Of a stretch of DNA of 35,020 nucleotides, positions 15,801 to 23,809 are shown one piece after another. Both the position numbers and the translations under genes were made by a program. This stretch comes from Cryomorphaceae bacterium (GTDB taxonomy: Bacteria; Bacteroidota; Bacteroidia; Flavobacteriales_D; Cryomorphaceae): NCBI GenBank assembly GCA_003565555.1, contig PXBH01000205.1, positions 1 through 35,020 of the forward strand, in the 5' to 3' direction. The stretch's first letter is position 1. The number at the start of each line of letters is the position of its first letter. Below the pieces are notes generated by a model. That model saw nothing but the letters and a program-made list of their open reading frames with translations, searched no databases and was not told where the DNA came from.

Positions 15801-16772
15801 GGATTGCTCAGCGATTTCGAAGGCATTATGAACGCGACTGTTTATGACCGCATCAAAAATGTAGAAAGTCTGGCCAACGACGCCGGGGCCGTTCCTCACC
15901 CCTTCCGACAGCAAGAAGATGTGGTATACCGCGGCAATGCCGAAATTAAGAACGGGAGGTTCACTTTCGACTTCGTATTGCCCAAGGATATTTCCTTCGC
16001 CGTAGACAGCACCGCACGTATCAGCCTGTATGCCCGCAGCGAAAAAACAGACGGCCGGGGCTACAAAAACGGCTTGAAAATCGGCGACCGCGATCCCGAT
16101 GCGGTCGATGACGGAACCGGTCCGGAAGTGAGCCTGTTTATGAACGATGAGAATTTCGTTTTCGGCGGATACACGGATGAAACACCCGTACTGATCGCAC
16201 AGGTCTTTGACAACAGCGGGATCAATACGGTGGGTACGGGAGTGGGCCACGACATTACCGCCACCCTCGACAACGATCCGAATAAGACCTTTGTGCTCAA
16301 CGACTTTTATGAAGCCGATCTCAATACTTTCAAGAGCGGACGCATCACCTATCAGTTTGACAAACTCGAACCCGGCAACCATGAGTTGGCGCTCAGGGTA
16401 TGGAATGTACACAACCGCTCGAGCGAAGAAAAAACCGAATTTGTGGTGGCTGACAGCGAAGAATTTGCCATTGAACGTGTATTGAATTACCCAAACCCGT
16501 TCACCACACGCACCGAATTTTTCTTTGAGCACAACCAGAGCTGTGAATTCCTGAACGTGATGATTCAGGTGTACACCGTGAGCGGCAAACTGGTAAAAAG
16601 CATCGTAACTGTATCCAATACGGACGGTTTCCGTAATGAACCCATACCGTGGGACGGCCGCGACGATTTCGGCGATCGACTGGCCACGGGAGTCTACGTC
16701 TATAAGATCTCCGTGAGAAACCCCGCGGGAGATCAGGTGCAGGAGTTCGAGAAACTGGTAATTTTGAACTGA
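12885..16772 (+). CDS. porU: Type IX secretion sortase PorU
   Basis: PorU is the C25 (gingipain-family) cysteine protease at the cell surface. It removes the C-terminal signal from type IX cargo and links cargo to anionic lipopolysaccharide. The 1295-residue product has a signal peptide (cleavage near KSQ), a long N-terminal beta-rich region, and a C25 domain with His803 in NYVGHGG and Cys837 in TATCEFTR as the presumed catalytic pair. The C-terminal domain (about 1200-1295, LNYPNPF to the end) resembles a type IX signal domain. Length fits PorU. The ATG at 12885 is preferred over the TTG just before it and has GAGGG nearby. porV follows at once; the leader carries a terminator-like hairpin. 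Confidence 0.93.
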   Translation: MNRLPLLICLCLIVYVPAKSQSTFEFSLHWSDTLETFTFANETYAVPVLKGAAQNHGSAFLPLYAGRIDLNRGKRPVNVGVEVVSSSPFSREASEAMNDAVSKGPEIPEFEWHLGEERGKPVVLFQLKPWREGSRGLERIDQFKVTITEGAALRSGSRATFASNSVLNNGDWYRIAVLSDGVHRIDRSFLTALGIEVNNLNPQDLNIYGNGFGQLPFQNNVPRPDDLLRNRIYIEGESDGSFDEGDFILFYAKGPDKWNYNTSTGLFDPKKHDYSDTSYYFIGINTGDGPSRITSLGAGSGANYETGSFDAYTFHEANRENVLKSGREWYGEKFDVQTLYNFSGSQYTFPNIVQGTKTTVRAEVISRNTTTSSSFTLNVNNLDSTSASIFSVPAGSEIQFARSATLVLELNNAPSALNINLSYNKSGVPSATGWLNRLIVNTRRNLRMAGNQMHFRDTQTVEPGRVSRFEISNAQGIAEVWEVTDPTDARRVTLSRSGSQASFTVNTSTLREFIAFTGSSYLTPVPGVRVQNQNLHALGSDGRIDMVIVTPPSLRARAEELAELHRNYEPDPLTVNVVGLQQIYNEFSSGMRDITSIKWLMKMLYDRAGGNEDMMPRYLLLFGDGSFDNKNTTPGNSNLVPTYQSLNSLQPVNSFVSDDYFGLLGDDDGEGLLDLMDIGVGRVTVKNNAEATSVVNKIRRYMESGGGLGQDCSVCGDGGGAFGPWRNIMAFVADDEDGNSHMRVSDEIIDLIEEETNVYNMERIFIDAFPQVATPGGSRYPEANTAIDRRVQNGAFIINYVGHGGVSGWAQERILDVPTILGWTNRFAMPIFMTATCEFTRFDDPLRTSAGEYVLLNGNGGGIALMTTTRLVYVGPNRRLANNFYRALLDRPDGETVTRLGDVSRDCKNRSVETSSSNHRNFSLIGDPALPLAIPEHDAFVTQITDTTGVQADTLKALGVVRVHGEIRSRGGGLLSDFEGIMNATVYDRIKNVESLANDAGAVPHPFRQQEDVVYRGNAEIKNGRFTFDFVLPKDISFAVDSTARISLYARSEKTDGRGYKNGLKIGDRDPDAVDDGTGPEVSLFMNDENFVFGGYTDETPVLIAQVFDNSGINTVGTGVGHDITATLDNDPNKTFVLNDFYEADLNTFKSGRITYQFDKLEPGNHELALRVWNVHNRSSEEKTEFVVADSEEFAIERVLNYPNPFTTRTEFFFEHNQSCEFLNVMIQVYTVSGKLVKSIVTVSNTDGFRNEPIPWDGRDDFGDRLATGVYVYKISVRNPAGDQVQEFEKLVILN

Positions 16773-16792
16773 GCCGGCGTAGATGATTTATG

Positions 16793-16800
16793 TATATTTG
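16793..16800 (+). promoter_or_regulatory. -7 promoter box of porV
   Basis: TATATTTG matches TAnnTTTG exactly, 20 nt before the porV ATG, with AAGGAGA as a ribosome-binding site between. The box lies after the porU stop. A TTTTG at 16762-16766 is 26 nt upstream, too far for an ideal -33. porV could therefore be expressed both from here and by read-through from porU. Confidence 0.65.
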
Positions 16801-16820
16801 CAACCCTTAAATTAAGGAGA

Positions 16821-18104
16821 ATGAAAAGGATAATTTCTCTCATCCCCGTTGTCCTGCTCACTGTGCTTTCCGCACGCGCGCAGCAAAACGCCATCGACTG
16901 CGCAAATGCGGTCGCGGGAAGCAATTGTGATCAGCTTCGGGCCATCACCACTGCTGTTCCTTTCCTGATGATCGGCGGTGACTCCCGCTCGGGCGCCATG
17001 GGCGATGCCGGCGTAGCCATCACCCCGGACGCCAATGCGCAGCACTGGAATGCATCAAAACTCGCCTTCAGCGAAGAGGAAATGGAATTTGCCCTCTCTT
17101 ACAGCCCCTGGCTGCGTCAGCTCGTGGACGACATGAACCTCGCCTACATCGCGGGATACAAAAAACTGAACAAAACCTCGGCAGTGGGGGCCTCATTGCG
17201 CTACTTCACCTTGGGTGACATCACCTTTACGGACGTAAACGGTCAGGTGATCCGTCCCTTTCGGCCGGCAGAATTTGCCTTGGACGTGAGCTACTCCCTG
17301 CAACTCTCTCCGAAATGGTCGGGAGGACTTACCGCCCGATGGATCAATTCGAACCTCACGGGTGGTGTCAATGTGAGCGGAGCAGATTCGCGCGCGGCCA
17401 ATGCCTTTGCCGTGGACCTTTCCGCCTACTACAGGGAGTCGGGATTCACCGTGGGTGATATGGACGCCGACGTAGCTTTCGGAGCGGTGATTTCCAATAT
17501 CGGTAACAAGGTATCCTACACCAATACCGCGCAACGGGACTTTCTGCCCATGAACATGCGCGTAGGAACCGCCTTCACCCTCAACCTCGACCGCTATAAC
17601 TCATTCACTTTCCTTTACGACGCGAACAAACTCTTGGTGCCCTCCCCCCCGATCTACGACCAAAACCAGCGCGACATCATCTTGGCGGGAAGAGACCCCA
17701 ACGTCGGTGTGGCTGCGGGTCTTTTCGGGTCTTTCACCGATGCTCCCGGACGACCCATACGCGACGAAGCGGGCGACCCCGTTTTTAATGCCGACGGAAT
17801 GCTGGAGATCGAGCCGGGCAGCGTACTTCAGGAAGAACTTCGCGAGATCATGCACTGCTTCGGAGTGGAGTACTGGTACGCCAAGCAGTTTGCCGTGCGC
17901 TTCGGGTACTTTTACGAGCACCCCACCAAAGGAAACCGGCAGTTCTTTACCGCGGGATTCGGATTTCGCTACAATATGTTCGGCTTCGACCTCTCTTATT
18001 TGATTCCCACGGAGCAGCGAAACCCACTGGCAAACACTCTGCGGTTCTCCCTCTCCATGGCTTTCAATAAGTCGGGACAGTCGCCCATTCTCGACAACCA
18101 ATAA
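16821..18104 (+). CDS. porV: Type IX secretion outer-membrane protein PorV
   Basis: PorV (LptO) is a FadL-like outer-membrane barrel that collects type IX cargo from the translocon and passes it to PorU. The 427-residue product has a signal peptide (cleavage after ARA, before QQ), a PorV opening with GGDSRSGAMGDAGVAI (about 52-67), and beta-strand periodicity to a C-terminus with alternating aromatic residues. Length is normal. A clear AAGGAGA lies 4 nt before the ATG, one of the best Shine-Dalgarno sequences in the window. It follows porU by 48 nt and precedes ispF by 6 nt, so ispF and probably cdd share its transcript. Confidence 0.93.
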   Translation: MKRIISLIPVVLLTVLSARAQQNAIDCANAVAGSNCDQLRAITTAVPFLMIGGDSRSGAMGDAGVAITPDANAQHWNASKLAFSEEEMEFALSYSPWLRQLVDDMNLAYIAGYKKLNKTSAVGASLRYFTLGDITFTDVNGQVIRPFRPAEFALDVSYSLQLSPKWSGGLTARWINSNLTGGVNVSGADSRAANAFAVDLSAYYRESGFTVGDMDADVAFGAVISNIGNKVSYTNTAQRDFLPMNMRVGTAFTLNLDRYNSFTFLYDANKLLVPSPPIYDQNQRDIILAGRDPNVGVAAGLFGSFTDAPGRPIRDEAGDPVFNADGMLEIEPGSVLQEELREIMHCFGVEYWYAKQFAVRFGYFYEHPTKGNRQFFTAGFGFRYNMFGFDLSYLIPTEQRNPLANTLRFSLSMAFNKSGQSPILDNQ

Positions 18105-18110
18105 ATAGGT

Positions 18111-18596
18111 ATGGCGCTGCCGGATATCCGCACAGGTTTCGGTTATGACGTTCATCAGCTCCGGCCGGGAATTCCCTTCATGCTCGGCGGAATCGAGGTT
18201 CCCCACCACAGCGGGGCGCACGGCCATTCAGACGCCGACGTCCTTCTTCACGTGATCTGCGATGCACTGCTCGGGGCGGCCAATATGCGGGATATCGGAT
18301 TCCACTTCCCGGACACGGATCCCGCTTACAAAGGCATCGACTCTAAAAAGCTCCTCGCCGAGACTTACGCGCTGGTCCGCGAAAAGGGCTACCGCCTGAT
18401 GAATATGGATGCTACGGTATGTCTTGAGCAACCGAAACTCAAACCCCTCATTCCGGAGATGACCGCCTGCATAGCAAACATCCTTCAGGTGCCTGAGGAT
18501 GCCGTATCCGTCAAAGCAACTACCACCGAAAAACTCGGATTTACCGGAAGGGAGGAAGGCGTAAGCGCTTATTGCACCTGCCTCATCGGCCGATGA
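18111..18596 (+). CDS. ispF: 2-C-methyl-D-erythritol 2,4-cyclodiphosphate synthase
   Basis: IspF makes 2-C-methyl-D-erythritol 2,4-cyclodiphosphate in the MEP route to isoprenoids. The 161-residue product shows the family signature GYDVH with metal ligands Asp13 and His15, the third ligand His47 (in SDADVLLH), DIGFHFPDTDP, and the C-terminal TTTEKLGFTGREEG. Every family landmark is at normal spacing. It begins 6 nt after porV with no terminator between, and so is likely co-transcribed with the secretion genes. I see no functional link between the two. Confidence 0.96.
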   Translation: MALPDIRTGFGYDVHQLRPGIPFMLGGIEVPHHSGAHGHSDADVLLHVICDALLGAANMRDIGFHFPDTDPAYKGIDSKKLLAETYALVREKGYRLMNMDATVCLEQPKLKPLIPEMTACIANILQVPEDAVSVKATTTEKLGFTGREEGVSAYCTCLIGR

Positions 18597-18631
18597 TCCT
18601 TTGATTGCCTATATTGGGAGAAAATTTCCGA

Positions 18632-19156
18632 ATGGAAAGAAAAGAATTCAAGTTTCACTACCACACTGCCGAAAGCACGGAAGCGCTGGAGCCTCGAGAT
18701 GCCGCCCTCTACCGGGAAGCCCTCGAGGCAATGAACTCGGCTTATGCGCCTTACAGCAAATTCTTTGTGGGCGCAGCGGTGGAACTCGAAAACGGGGTCA
18801 TCGTACGGGGGAGCAATCAGGAAAACATCGCCTATCCGAGCGGCCTATGTGCGGAGCGGGTGGCCATCTTTGCCGCCGCTTCAAAATATCCCGGGGTTAA
18901 AATGCGCGCCCTTGCCATCGTGGCCTCTTACCGCGGTGAAAACGCAGACCCGGCACCGGCCGGCACCGAAAAAAGCGACAGCGTAACGCCCTGCGGAGCC
19001 TGCCGACAGGTGATCACCGAATACGAACGCCTCCTCGGGTCGCCTATCAGAATCATCACGGGCGGTGAAAACGGCACGGTCATCATTCTCGACAGTGCAC
19101 AGGCCTTGCTTCCGCTCGTATTTTTCAGTGAGGCCCTCACAAAACAAGTGAAGTAA
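18632..19156 (+). CDS. cdd: Cytidine deaminase
   Basis: This zinc enzyme deaminates cytidine and deoxycytidine to uridine forms for pyrimidine salvage in the cytoplasm. The 174-residue product has the zinc site Cys73 with catalytic Glu75 (GLCAERVA) and Cys121-Gly-Ala-Cys124. YSKFFVGAAV precedes them, as in homologues. The ATG at 18632 was chosen over an upstream TTG at 18605 that would add nine residues without family likeness; GGGAG lies upstream of it. It is a little longer than the 130-residue tetrameric type, with about 20 extra N-terminal residues. It follows ispF by 35 nt. Confidence 0.94.
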   Translation: MERKEFKFHYHTAESTEALEPRDAALYREALEAMNSAYAPYSKFFVGAAVELENGVIVRGSNQENIAYPSGLCAERVAIFAAASKYPGVKMRALAIVASYRGENADPAPAGTEKSDSVTPCGACRQVITEYERLLGSPIRIITGGENGTVIILDSAQALLPLVFFSEALTKQVK

Positions 19157-19171
19157 GCGACGGCCTAAGTG

Positions 19172-19199
19172 TTTGTTTGACATCTGCTGTGTATATTTG
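19172..19199 (+). promoter_or_regulatory. Promoter of pdhA-pdhC
   Basis: TATATTTG (19192-19199) matches the -7 box exactly. Upstream, TTTG occurs twice (19172-19175 and 19176-19179), the first 16 nt away, slightly short for the usual -33 spacing. The predicted leader is about 17 nt and contains AAAGG before the pdhA ATG. Confidence 0.7.
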
Positions 19200-19221
19200 T
19201 GCCCCAAGTTCAAATAAAGGC

Positions 19222-20262
19222 ATGGCGACAAAGACAGCAAAAAACACGAAATCAAAGTCTTCCGACAAGGAAAAGACAAGTTTTTCGAAAGACACCTATC
19301 TCAAATGGTACGAGAGCATGCTCTTGATGCGCCGCTTTGAGGAGAAGTGCGGACAGCTCTATATTCAGCAAAAATTCGGTGGCTTCTGCCACCTCTACAT
19401 CGGTCAGGAAGCGCTGCTCGCAGGCATGGTTTCCGCCATGGCAAAAGATGACCGCGTGATTACCGCTTATCGCGACCACGCCCACCCCATTGCCCTGGGT
19501 ACCGACCCCAAATATGTGATGGCCGAGCTGTACGGCAAAACCACCGGAACCTCAAAAGGTAAAGGCGGATCTATGCACATGTTTGACAAAGAGCGCAATC
19601 TCTTCGGCGGACACGGCATCGTAGGCGGGCAAATACCTCTCGGTGCGGGAATCGCATTTGCCGACAAGTACCGCGGAGAAAAACACGTGACCTACTGCTT
19701 CATGGGCGACGGTGCAGTGCGTCAGGGATCCCTGCACGAGACCTTCAACATGGCTATGGTGTGGAAACTGCCGGTAGTCTTCGTGATTGAGAACAACAAC
19801 TACGCCATGGGAACCTCGGTGAAGCGGACCTCCAATGTGCATGACCTGAGTAAAATAGGCCTCAGCTACGAGATGCCCTCAAAGGGTGTGAACGGCATGA
19901 AGTGTGAAGACGTGCACGAGGCATTTGCGGAAGCGGCCGAACACTGCCGCAGCGGCAAAGGCCCCTACCTCCTGGAGATGCGCACCTACCGCTACAAGGG
20001 CCACTCGATGAGTGATCCGGCCAAGTACCGTACCAAAGAAGAGGTGGAAAACTACAAGCAGCAAGACCCCATCACCCTCACCCGAGAGACCATTGAGAAA
20101 AACAAATGGATGGACGAGGAAGCCTTTAAGGAGATGGACAAAAAGATTAAAAAACAGGTCGAAGAATGTGTGAAGTTTGCCGAGGAGTCACCGGACCCCA
20201 AGCCTGAAGAACTTTACGAAGACGTGTATTACCAAGACGATTACCCATACGTAAAAGCTTAA
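19222..20262 (+). CDS. pdhA: Pyruvate dehydrogenase E1 component, alpha subunit
   Basis: The alpha half of the alpha2beta2 E1 enzyme binds thiamine diphosphate and decarboxylates pyruvate, feeding acetyl groups to E2. The 346-residue product has the thiamine-diphosphate motif from GDG (162-164) to NN (191-192), RDHAHPI (84-90), and the phosphorylation-loop-like RYKGHSMSDPAKYR near residue 255. A Lys/Ser-rich tail of about 20 residues precedes the fold. The ATG at 19222 was chosen because an upstream start at 19177 would cover the promoter box. The beta subunit gene is not next to it; the next gene, 7 nt on, encodes E2. Confidence 0.94.
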   Translation: MATKTAKNTKSKSSDKEKTSFSKDTYLKWYESMLLMRRFEEKCGQLYIQQKFGGFCHLYIGQEALLAGMVSAMAKDDRVITAYRDHAHPIALGTDPKYVMAELYGKTTGTSKGKGGSMHMFDKERNLFGGHGIVGGQIPLGAGIAFADKYRGEKHVTYCFMGDGAVRQGSLHETFNMAMVWKLPVVFVIENNNYAMGTSVKRTSNVHDLSKIGLSYEMPSKGVNGMKCEDVHEAFAEAAEHCRSGKGPYLLEMRTYRYKGHSMSDPAKYRTKEEVENYKQQDPITLTRETIEKNKWMDEEAFKEMDKKIKKQVEECVKFAEESPDPKPEELYEDVYYQDDYPYVKA

Positions 20263-20269
20263 GCAAGGA

Positions 20270-21607
20270 ATGGCTGAAATAGTAAGAATGCCGAAGCTCA
20301 GCGACACCATGGAAGAAGGTGTCGTGGCAGAGTGGCACAAGAAGGTAGGCGATCAAGTGGAATCAGGTGATCTCCTCGCAGAGATCGAAACGGATAAAGC
20401 CACCATGGAGTTCGAGTCCTTTCAAGACGGGGTTCTCCTCCACATCGGTGTGGAAAAAGGAGATGCCGCCCCTGTAGATTCCATCCTGGCGATCCTCGGC
20501 GAAGAGGGCGAAGACATCCAAGACCTGCTCGACGGCGAAGCTGAAGGAAAGGACGACAAGAAGAAAAAGAGCGAAGAAAAGGACGAGAAGGAAGAAGAAA
20601 AGGAAGAGCGCTCCAAAGAATCTGACAGCAAGGAAGAAGACGACGCTGAAGAAGATAAAAAAGAGAAGGAAGAAAAGTCAGAGAAGGAAGATAAGAGCGA
20701 AGATAAGTCTGCGAAAGACAGCGGAGCATCCAAAAAATCTTCCGCCACTGCGGACGGGCGCATTAAGGCCTCTCCCCTGGCCCGAAAAATGGCTGAAGAG
20801 AAAGGCATTGACATTGCCGATGTGGACGGAACCGGTGAAGGCGGACGCATCGTGATGCGCGACATTGAAAGCTACAAGCCGAAGGCCAAACCCGCTGCTG
20901 TAGCCACGGCCGCAGGTGAAGAAAGCTATACCGAGGAGAATGTATCGCAAATGCGCAAAACTATAGGAAAGCGCTTGAGCGAAAGCAAATTTACAGCGCC
21001 GCATTTCTACCTCACCATGGAGATCGACATGGGCCACGCGATGAAACAGCGTGCATCGATCAACAAAGCGATTGAGCCGGCCAAGATTTCCGTGAATGAC
21101 CTTGTAATCAAAGCGGCCGCTGCGGCACTGAAAAAGCACCCAAAAGTGAACGCCTCCTGGCGCGGTGATAAAATTCGGTACAACGAGCACGTCCACATCG
21201 GCGTGGCAGTTGCCGTAGACGAAGGCCTGCTCGTGCCTGTGGTGCGGTTTGCGGACACCAAGCCGCTGGTCACCATCAACGGTGAGGTCAAAGATTTTGC
21301 CGAAAAGGCGCGAAGCAAAAAGCTGCAACCGTCTGACTGGGAAGGCAACACCTTCACCATTTCCAACCTCGGAATGTTTGGTATCGAAGAGTTTACGGCC
21401 ATCATCAACACGCCCGATGCCTGCATCATGGCAGTGGGAACCATCGTGGAAAAGCCCGTGGTGAAAAACGGAGAAATCGTCGTGGGACACACCATGAAAG
21501 TCACCCTGTCTTGCGACCACCGCGTGGTGGACGGAGCCGTGGGCTCCGCATTTTTGCAGACGTTCAAAAAGTACATGGAGAATCCTGTGCTGATGATCGC
21601 TCAGTAA
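20270..21607 (+). CDS. pdhC: Pyruvate dehydrogenase E2 (dihydrolipoamide acetyltransferase)
   Basis: E2 forms the core of the pyruvate dehydrogenase complex and transfers acetyl groups from its lipoyl arm to CoA. The 445-residue product has one lipoyl domain (1-78, lipoylated Lys43 in ETDKATME) and a long linker (about 90-160) made almost only of Lys, Glu, Asp and Ser. These are followed by a subunit-binding domain (about 166-200) and the catalytic domain (about 218-445) with His417 in DHRVVDG. The linker is unusual: many E2 proteins have flexible Ala/Pro linkers and often two lipoyl domains. AAGGA abuts the ATG with almost no spacing. It is co-transcribed with pdhA; no lpd or E1-beta gene is nearby. 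Confidence 0.94.
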   Translation: MAEIVRMPKLSDTMEEGVVAEWHKKVGDQVESGDLLAEIETDKATMEFESFQDGVLLHIGVEKGDAAPVDSILAILGEEGEDIQDLLDGEAEGKDDKKKKSEEKDEKEEEKEERSKESDSKEEDDAEEDKKEKEEKSEKEDKSEDKSAKDSGASKKSSATADGRIKASPLARKMAEEKGIDIADVDGTGEGGRIVMRDIESYKPKAKPAAVATAAGEESYTEENVSQMRKTIGKRLSESKFTAPHFYLTMEIDMGHAMKQRASINKAIEPAKISVNDLVIKAAAAALKKHPKVNASWRGDKIRYNEHVHIGVAVAVDEGLLVPVVRFADTKPLVTINGEVKDFAEKARSKKLQPSDWEGNTFTISNLGMFGIEEFTAIINTPDACIMAVGTIVEKPVVKNGEIVVGHTMKVTLSCDHRVVDGAVGSAFLQTFKKYMENPVLMIAQ

Positions 21608-21632
21608 AATTTGAATGAACAATCAAGCTTGA

Positions 21633-21659
21633 AAAGCTCCCGATCAGGGGGCTTTTTTT
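21633..21659 (+). terminator. Intrinsic terminator of pdhA-pdhC (probably two-way)
   Basis: AAAGCTCCC (21633-21641) pairs with GGGGGCTTT (21647-21655), with one G-T pair, around a 5-nt loop, followed by TTTT. On the other strand the same stem is followed by TTTTC, so it can also end the convergent alkD-like gene, whose stop codon (21658-21660) lies in the T-run. Confidence 0.9.
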
Positions 21660-22344
21660 ATTTCTCACCGAGGTGCTTGAGGGCCTCCCGCCTGCTCAGC
21701 GGACTCAAGGCGGTCTCCGCGACAAATCTGCGGACAGCCTCGGGCTCGGTGCGTGCGTATTGGCGCAGGGACCACCCGATAGCCTTGCGGATAAAAAACT
21801 CCTCCGATCCGGAGAGCCGCCGAATAAAGTCAAAGAGCAGGGTCGCATCGGTTTCTCCCTTGTATGTCAGTTGAAATAAAAGGCAGGTGCGCCGCAGCCA
21901 AAGGCTGTCTGACTGCATCCATGCGGCGGTACAGGGTGCGATCAAGTGCGGAAAACGCCGGAAGTGCCCGCCGATCAGTTTTGCCGCCACCGCATCCACG
22001 GTGTCCCACCAAGATTTGTCGGTGACAAAATGCCGGTACAATTCGATCCGCGTCGCATCGCCCTGCTTCACGTAGCGCTCGGCGAGATCAACTGCCGCAT
22101 ATTGTGCCTCGCGATACGGATATGCCCAAAGAGCGGTGAGGACGGCTTCGGGATCAACCCCTTCCGGAAATCGACGAAACGCTCTGAGCACACCTCTCCG
22201 CTCCGGTGATTTTACACCGAGAAATTCAAACTTGCCTTTCATATACCGCTTCATGGGCGGGGCTTGATCGGGTCGGGCGACGGCGCGCAATGCTTCGAAA
22301 ATATCACCTGCAAACCGCAACGCAGTCGGGTCATCAATCTCCAT
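21658..22344 (-). CDS. AlkD-like DNA alkylation repair glycosylase
   Basis: AlkD-type HEAT-repeat glycosylases remove bulky or positively charged alkylated bases (such as 3- or 7-alkyl purines) without flipping them out. The 228-residue product is all-helical. It contains YREAQYAA (77-84), SWWDTVD with Trp113 and Asp117, LRRT with Arg152, and AIGWSLRQY with Trp191. These fall at the same spacing as the Trp109, Asp113, Arg148 and Trp187 residues known for Bacillus cereus AlkD, so it is probably active. Length is normal. It is a single gene, divergent from trkA and convergent with pdhC. Confidence 0.88.
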   Translation of the reverse strand: MEIDDPTALRFAGDIFEALRAVARPDQAPPMKRYMKGKFEFLGVKSPERRGVLRAFRRFPEGVDPEAVLTALWAYPYREAQYAAVDLAERYVKQGDATRIELYRHFVTDKSWWDTVDAVAAKLIGGHFRRFPHLIAPCTAAWMQSDSLWLRRTCLLFQLTYKGETDATLLFDFIRRLSGSEEFFIRKAIGWSLRQYARTEPEAVRRFVAETALSPLSRREALKHLGEK

Positions 22345-22434
22345 CGGTCGAAAATGAGCATAATTCGCGAGACCGCCTTACCTCGCCGCGCAAAACTGCT
22401 TGTTAAAGTCTCGGCGGTTGCATTTTCTTCTGTC

Positions 22435-22442
22435 TATATTTG
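22435..22442 (+). promoter_or_regulatory. -7 promoter box of the trkA-trkH operon
   Basis: TATATTTG, an exact TAnnTTTG match, lies 23 nt before the trkA ATG in the region divergent from the alkD-like gene. A TTG at 22418-22420 is 14 nt upstream, shorter than ideal. AGAGGA lies just before the ATG as ribosome-binding site. Confidence 0.65.
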
Positions 22443-22465
22443 TCATCGAATTCCAAAAAGAGGAA

Positions 22466-23806
22466 ATGAGAATCATCATTGCGGGAGCCGGTGAGGTTGG
22501 ATTTCACCTTGCCAAGCTGCTCACGGTAGAAGGGCACGATATCACGGTGATCGACACCGATTCGGAAAAGCTCGCCTTCATCTCCAACCACATCGACGTA
22601 CAGGCCATTGCGGGAAGCTCCACCTCCTTTTCCACTTTGGGGCAGGCAGGTGTACAGAAGTCTGATCTGGTGATCGGAGTTACCAACAGCGAAGATGCCA
22701 ACCTCACCACCTGCACCATCGCCAAGCACCTCGGTGCTAAGAAAACCGTGGCGCGGATTTCCAATATGGAATTCCTGCTGAACCGCGAAAAACTCGACCT
22801 TGCAGACATCGGGATCGACGAGCTGATCTCACCGGCCTCGCTCGCCGCGAGGGAGATCAAGCGGTTGTGCCGCGAATCTGCACTCACCGACTTTATCGAC
22901 TTTGACAAAGGCAAGCTGTCCCTGATCGGGATTAAGGTAGAAAACGAGAGCCGCGTGACAGGCTGTACGGTGGCGGAGTGCGCCCATCTGAACAAGAACA
23001 GGAATTTCATCCCCGTGGCCATACTTCGCAACAACGAAACCCTGATTCCGCGCAAGGATACCCGCTTCTTTGCCAATGACCACGCCTACTTCACGGCCAA
23101 TTCCGACGGTATGGAGGAAATCATGGAAATCTTTGCCAAAGAACGGATTGAAATCAAAAATGTGATGATCCTCGGCGGAAGTGCGGTGGGATTTCACGCC
23201 GCAAAACTCCTGAGCAGAAAATACCGCACGAAGCTGGTAGAGCCCAACAAAGACCGCTGCATGGAGCTTTCGGAAAAACTCGAAGACACCCTGATCATCA
23301 ACGCGGACGGACGCAACCTGGACATCCTCGAGGATGAAAATCTCTCGGAGATGGACGCCTTTATCGCCGTGACCGGCAATAGTGAGACGAACATCATTAC
23401 CAGCCTCGTGGCCAAAAACCACGGGGTGAAAAAGACCATTGCGCTCGTGGAGAATGTGGACTACATCCACCTCTCGCAGAGCATCGGGGTAGATACCCTC
23501 ATCAATAAGAAGCTCATTGCGGCCAATTTTATTTTTCGATACATCCGCAAAGGCGAAGTGCTCTCCCTCACGAGCCTGCACGGGGCAGATGTGGAAGTCT
23601 TGGAATTCGAAGTCACTGCCAAGTCAAAAATTTGCGGAAAGCAGCTCAAGAAACTGGATTTCCCGAAGAGTTCCGTGGTGGGTGGCGTGATCAGAAACGA
23701 AGTCGGCACCATACCGGACGGGGAATTCGAATTTGCCGAAAAAGACCATGTGGTCATCCTTTCGAAAATGCAGTGCATCAACAAGGTTGAGTCATTTTTC
23801 CGTTAG
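22466..23806 (+). CDS. trkA: Trk system potassium uptake regulatory subunit TrkA
   Basis: TrkA is the cytoplasmic ring that binds nucleotides (NAD(H), ATP/ADP) and gates the TrkH potassium channel. The 446-residue product is two tandem halves, each an RCK-N Rossmann domain plus an RCK-C domain. The first dinucleotide loop is GAGEVG (7-12) with the acidic end of strand two (VIDTD); the second is GGSAVG (237-242). Length is normal for the duplicated TrkA type. The ATG at 22466, with AGAGGA before it, was chosen over an upstream in-frame start at 22400 that would cover the promoter box. trkH follows after 3 nt. Confidence 0.95.
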   Translation: MRIIIAGAGEVGFHLAKLLTVEGHDITVIDTDSEKLAFISNHIDVQAIAGSSTSFSTLGQAGVQKSDLVIGVTNSEDANLTTCTIAKHLGAKKTVARISNMEFLLNREKLDLADIGIDELISPASLAAREIKRLCRESALTDFIDFDKGKLSLIGIKVENESRVTGCTVAECAHLNKNRNFIPVAILRNNETLIPRKDTRFFANDHAYFTANSDGMEEIMEIFAKERIEIKNVMILGGSAVGFHAAKLLSRKYRTKLVEPNKDRCMELSEKLEDTLIINADGRNLDILEDENLSEMDAFIAVTGNSETNIITSLVAKNHGVKKTIALVENVDYIHLSQSIGVDTLINKKLIAANFIFRYIRKGEVLSLTSLHGADVEVLEFEVTAKSKICGKQLKKLDFPKSSVVGGVIRNEVGTIPDGEFEFAEKDHVVILSKMQCINKVESFFR

Positions 23807-23809
23807 GCG

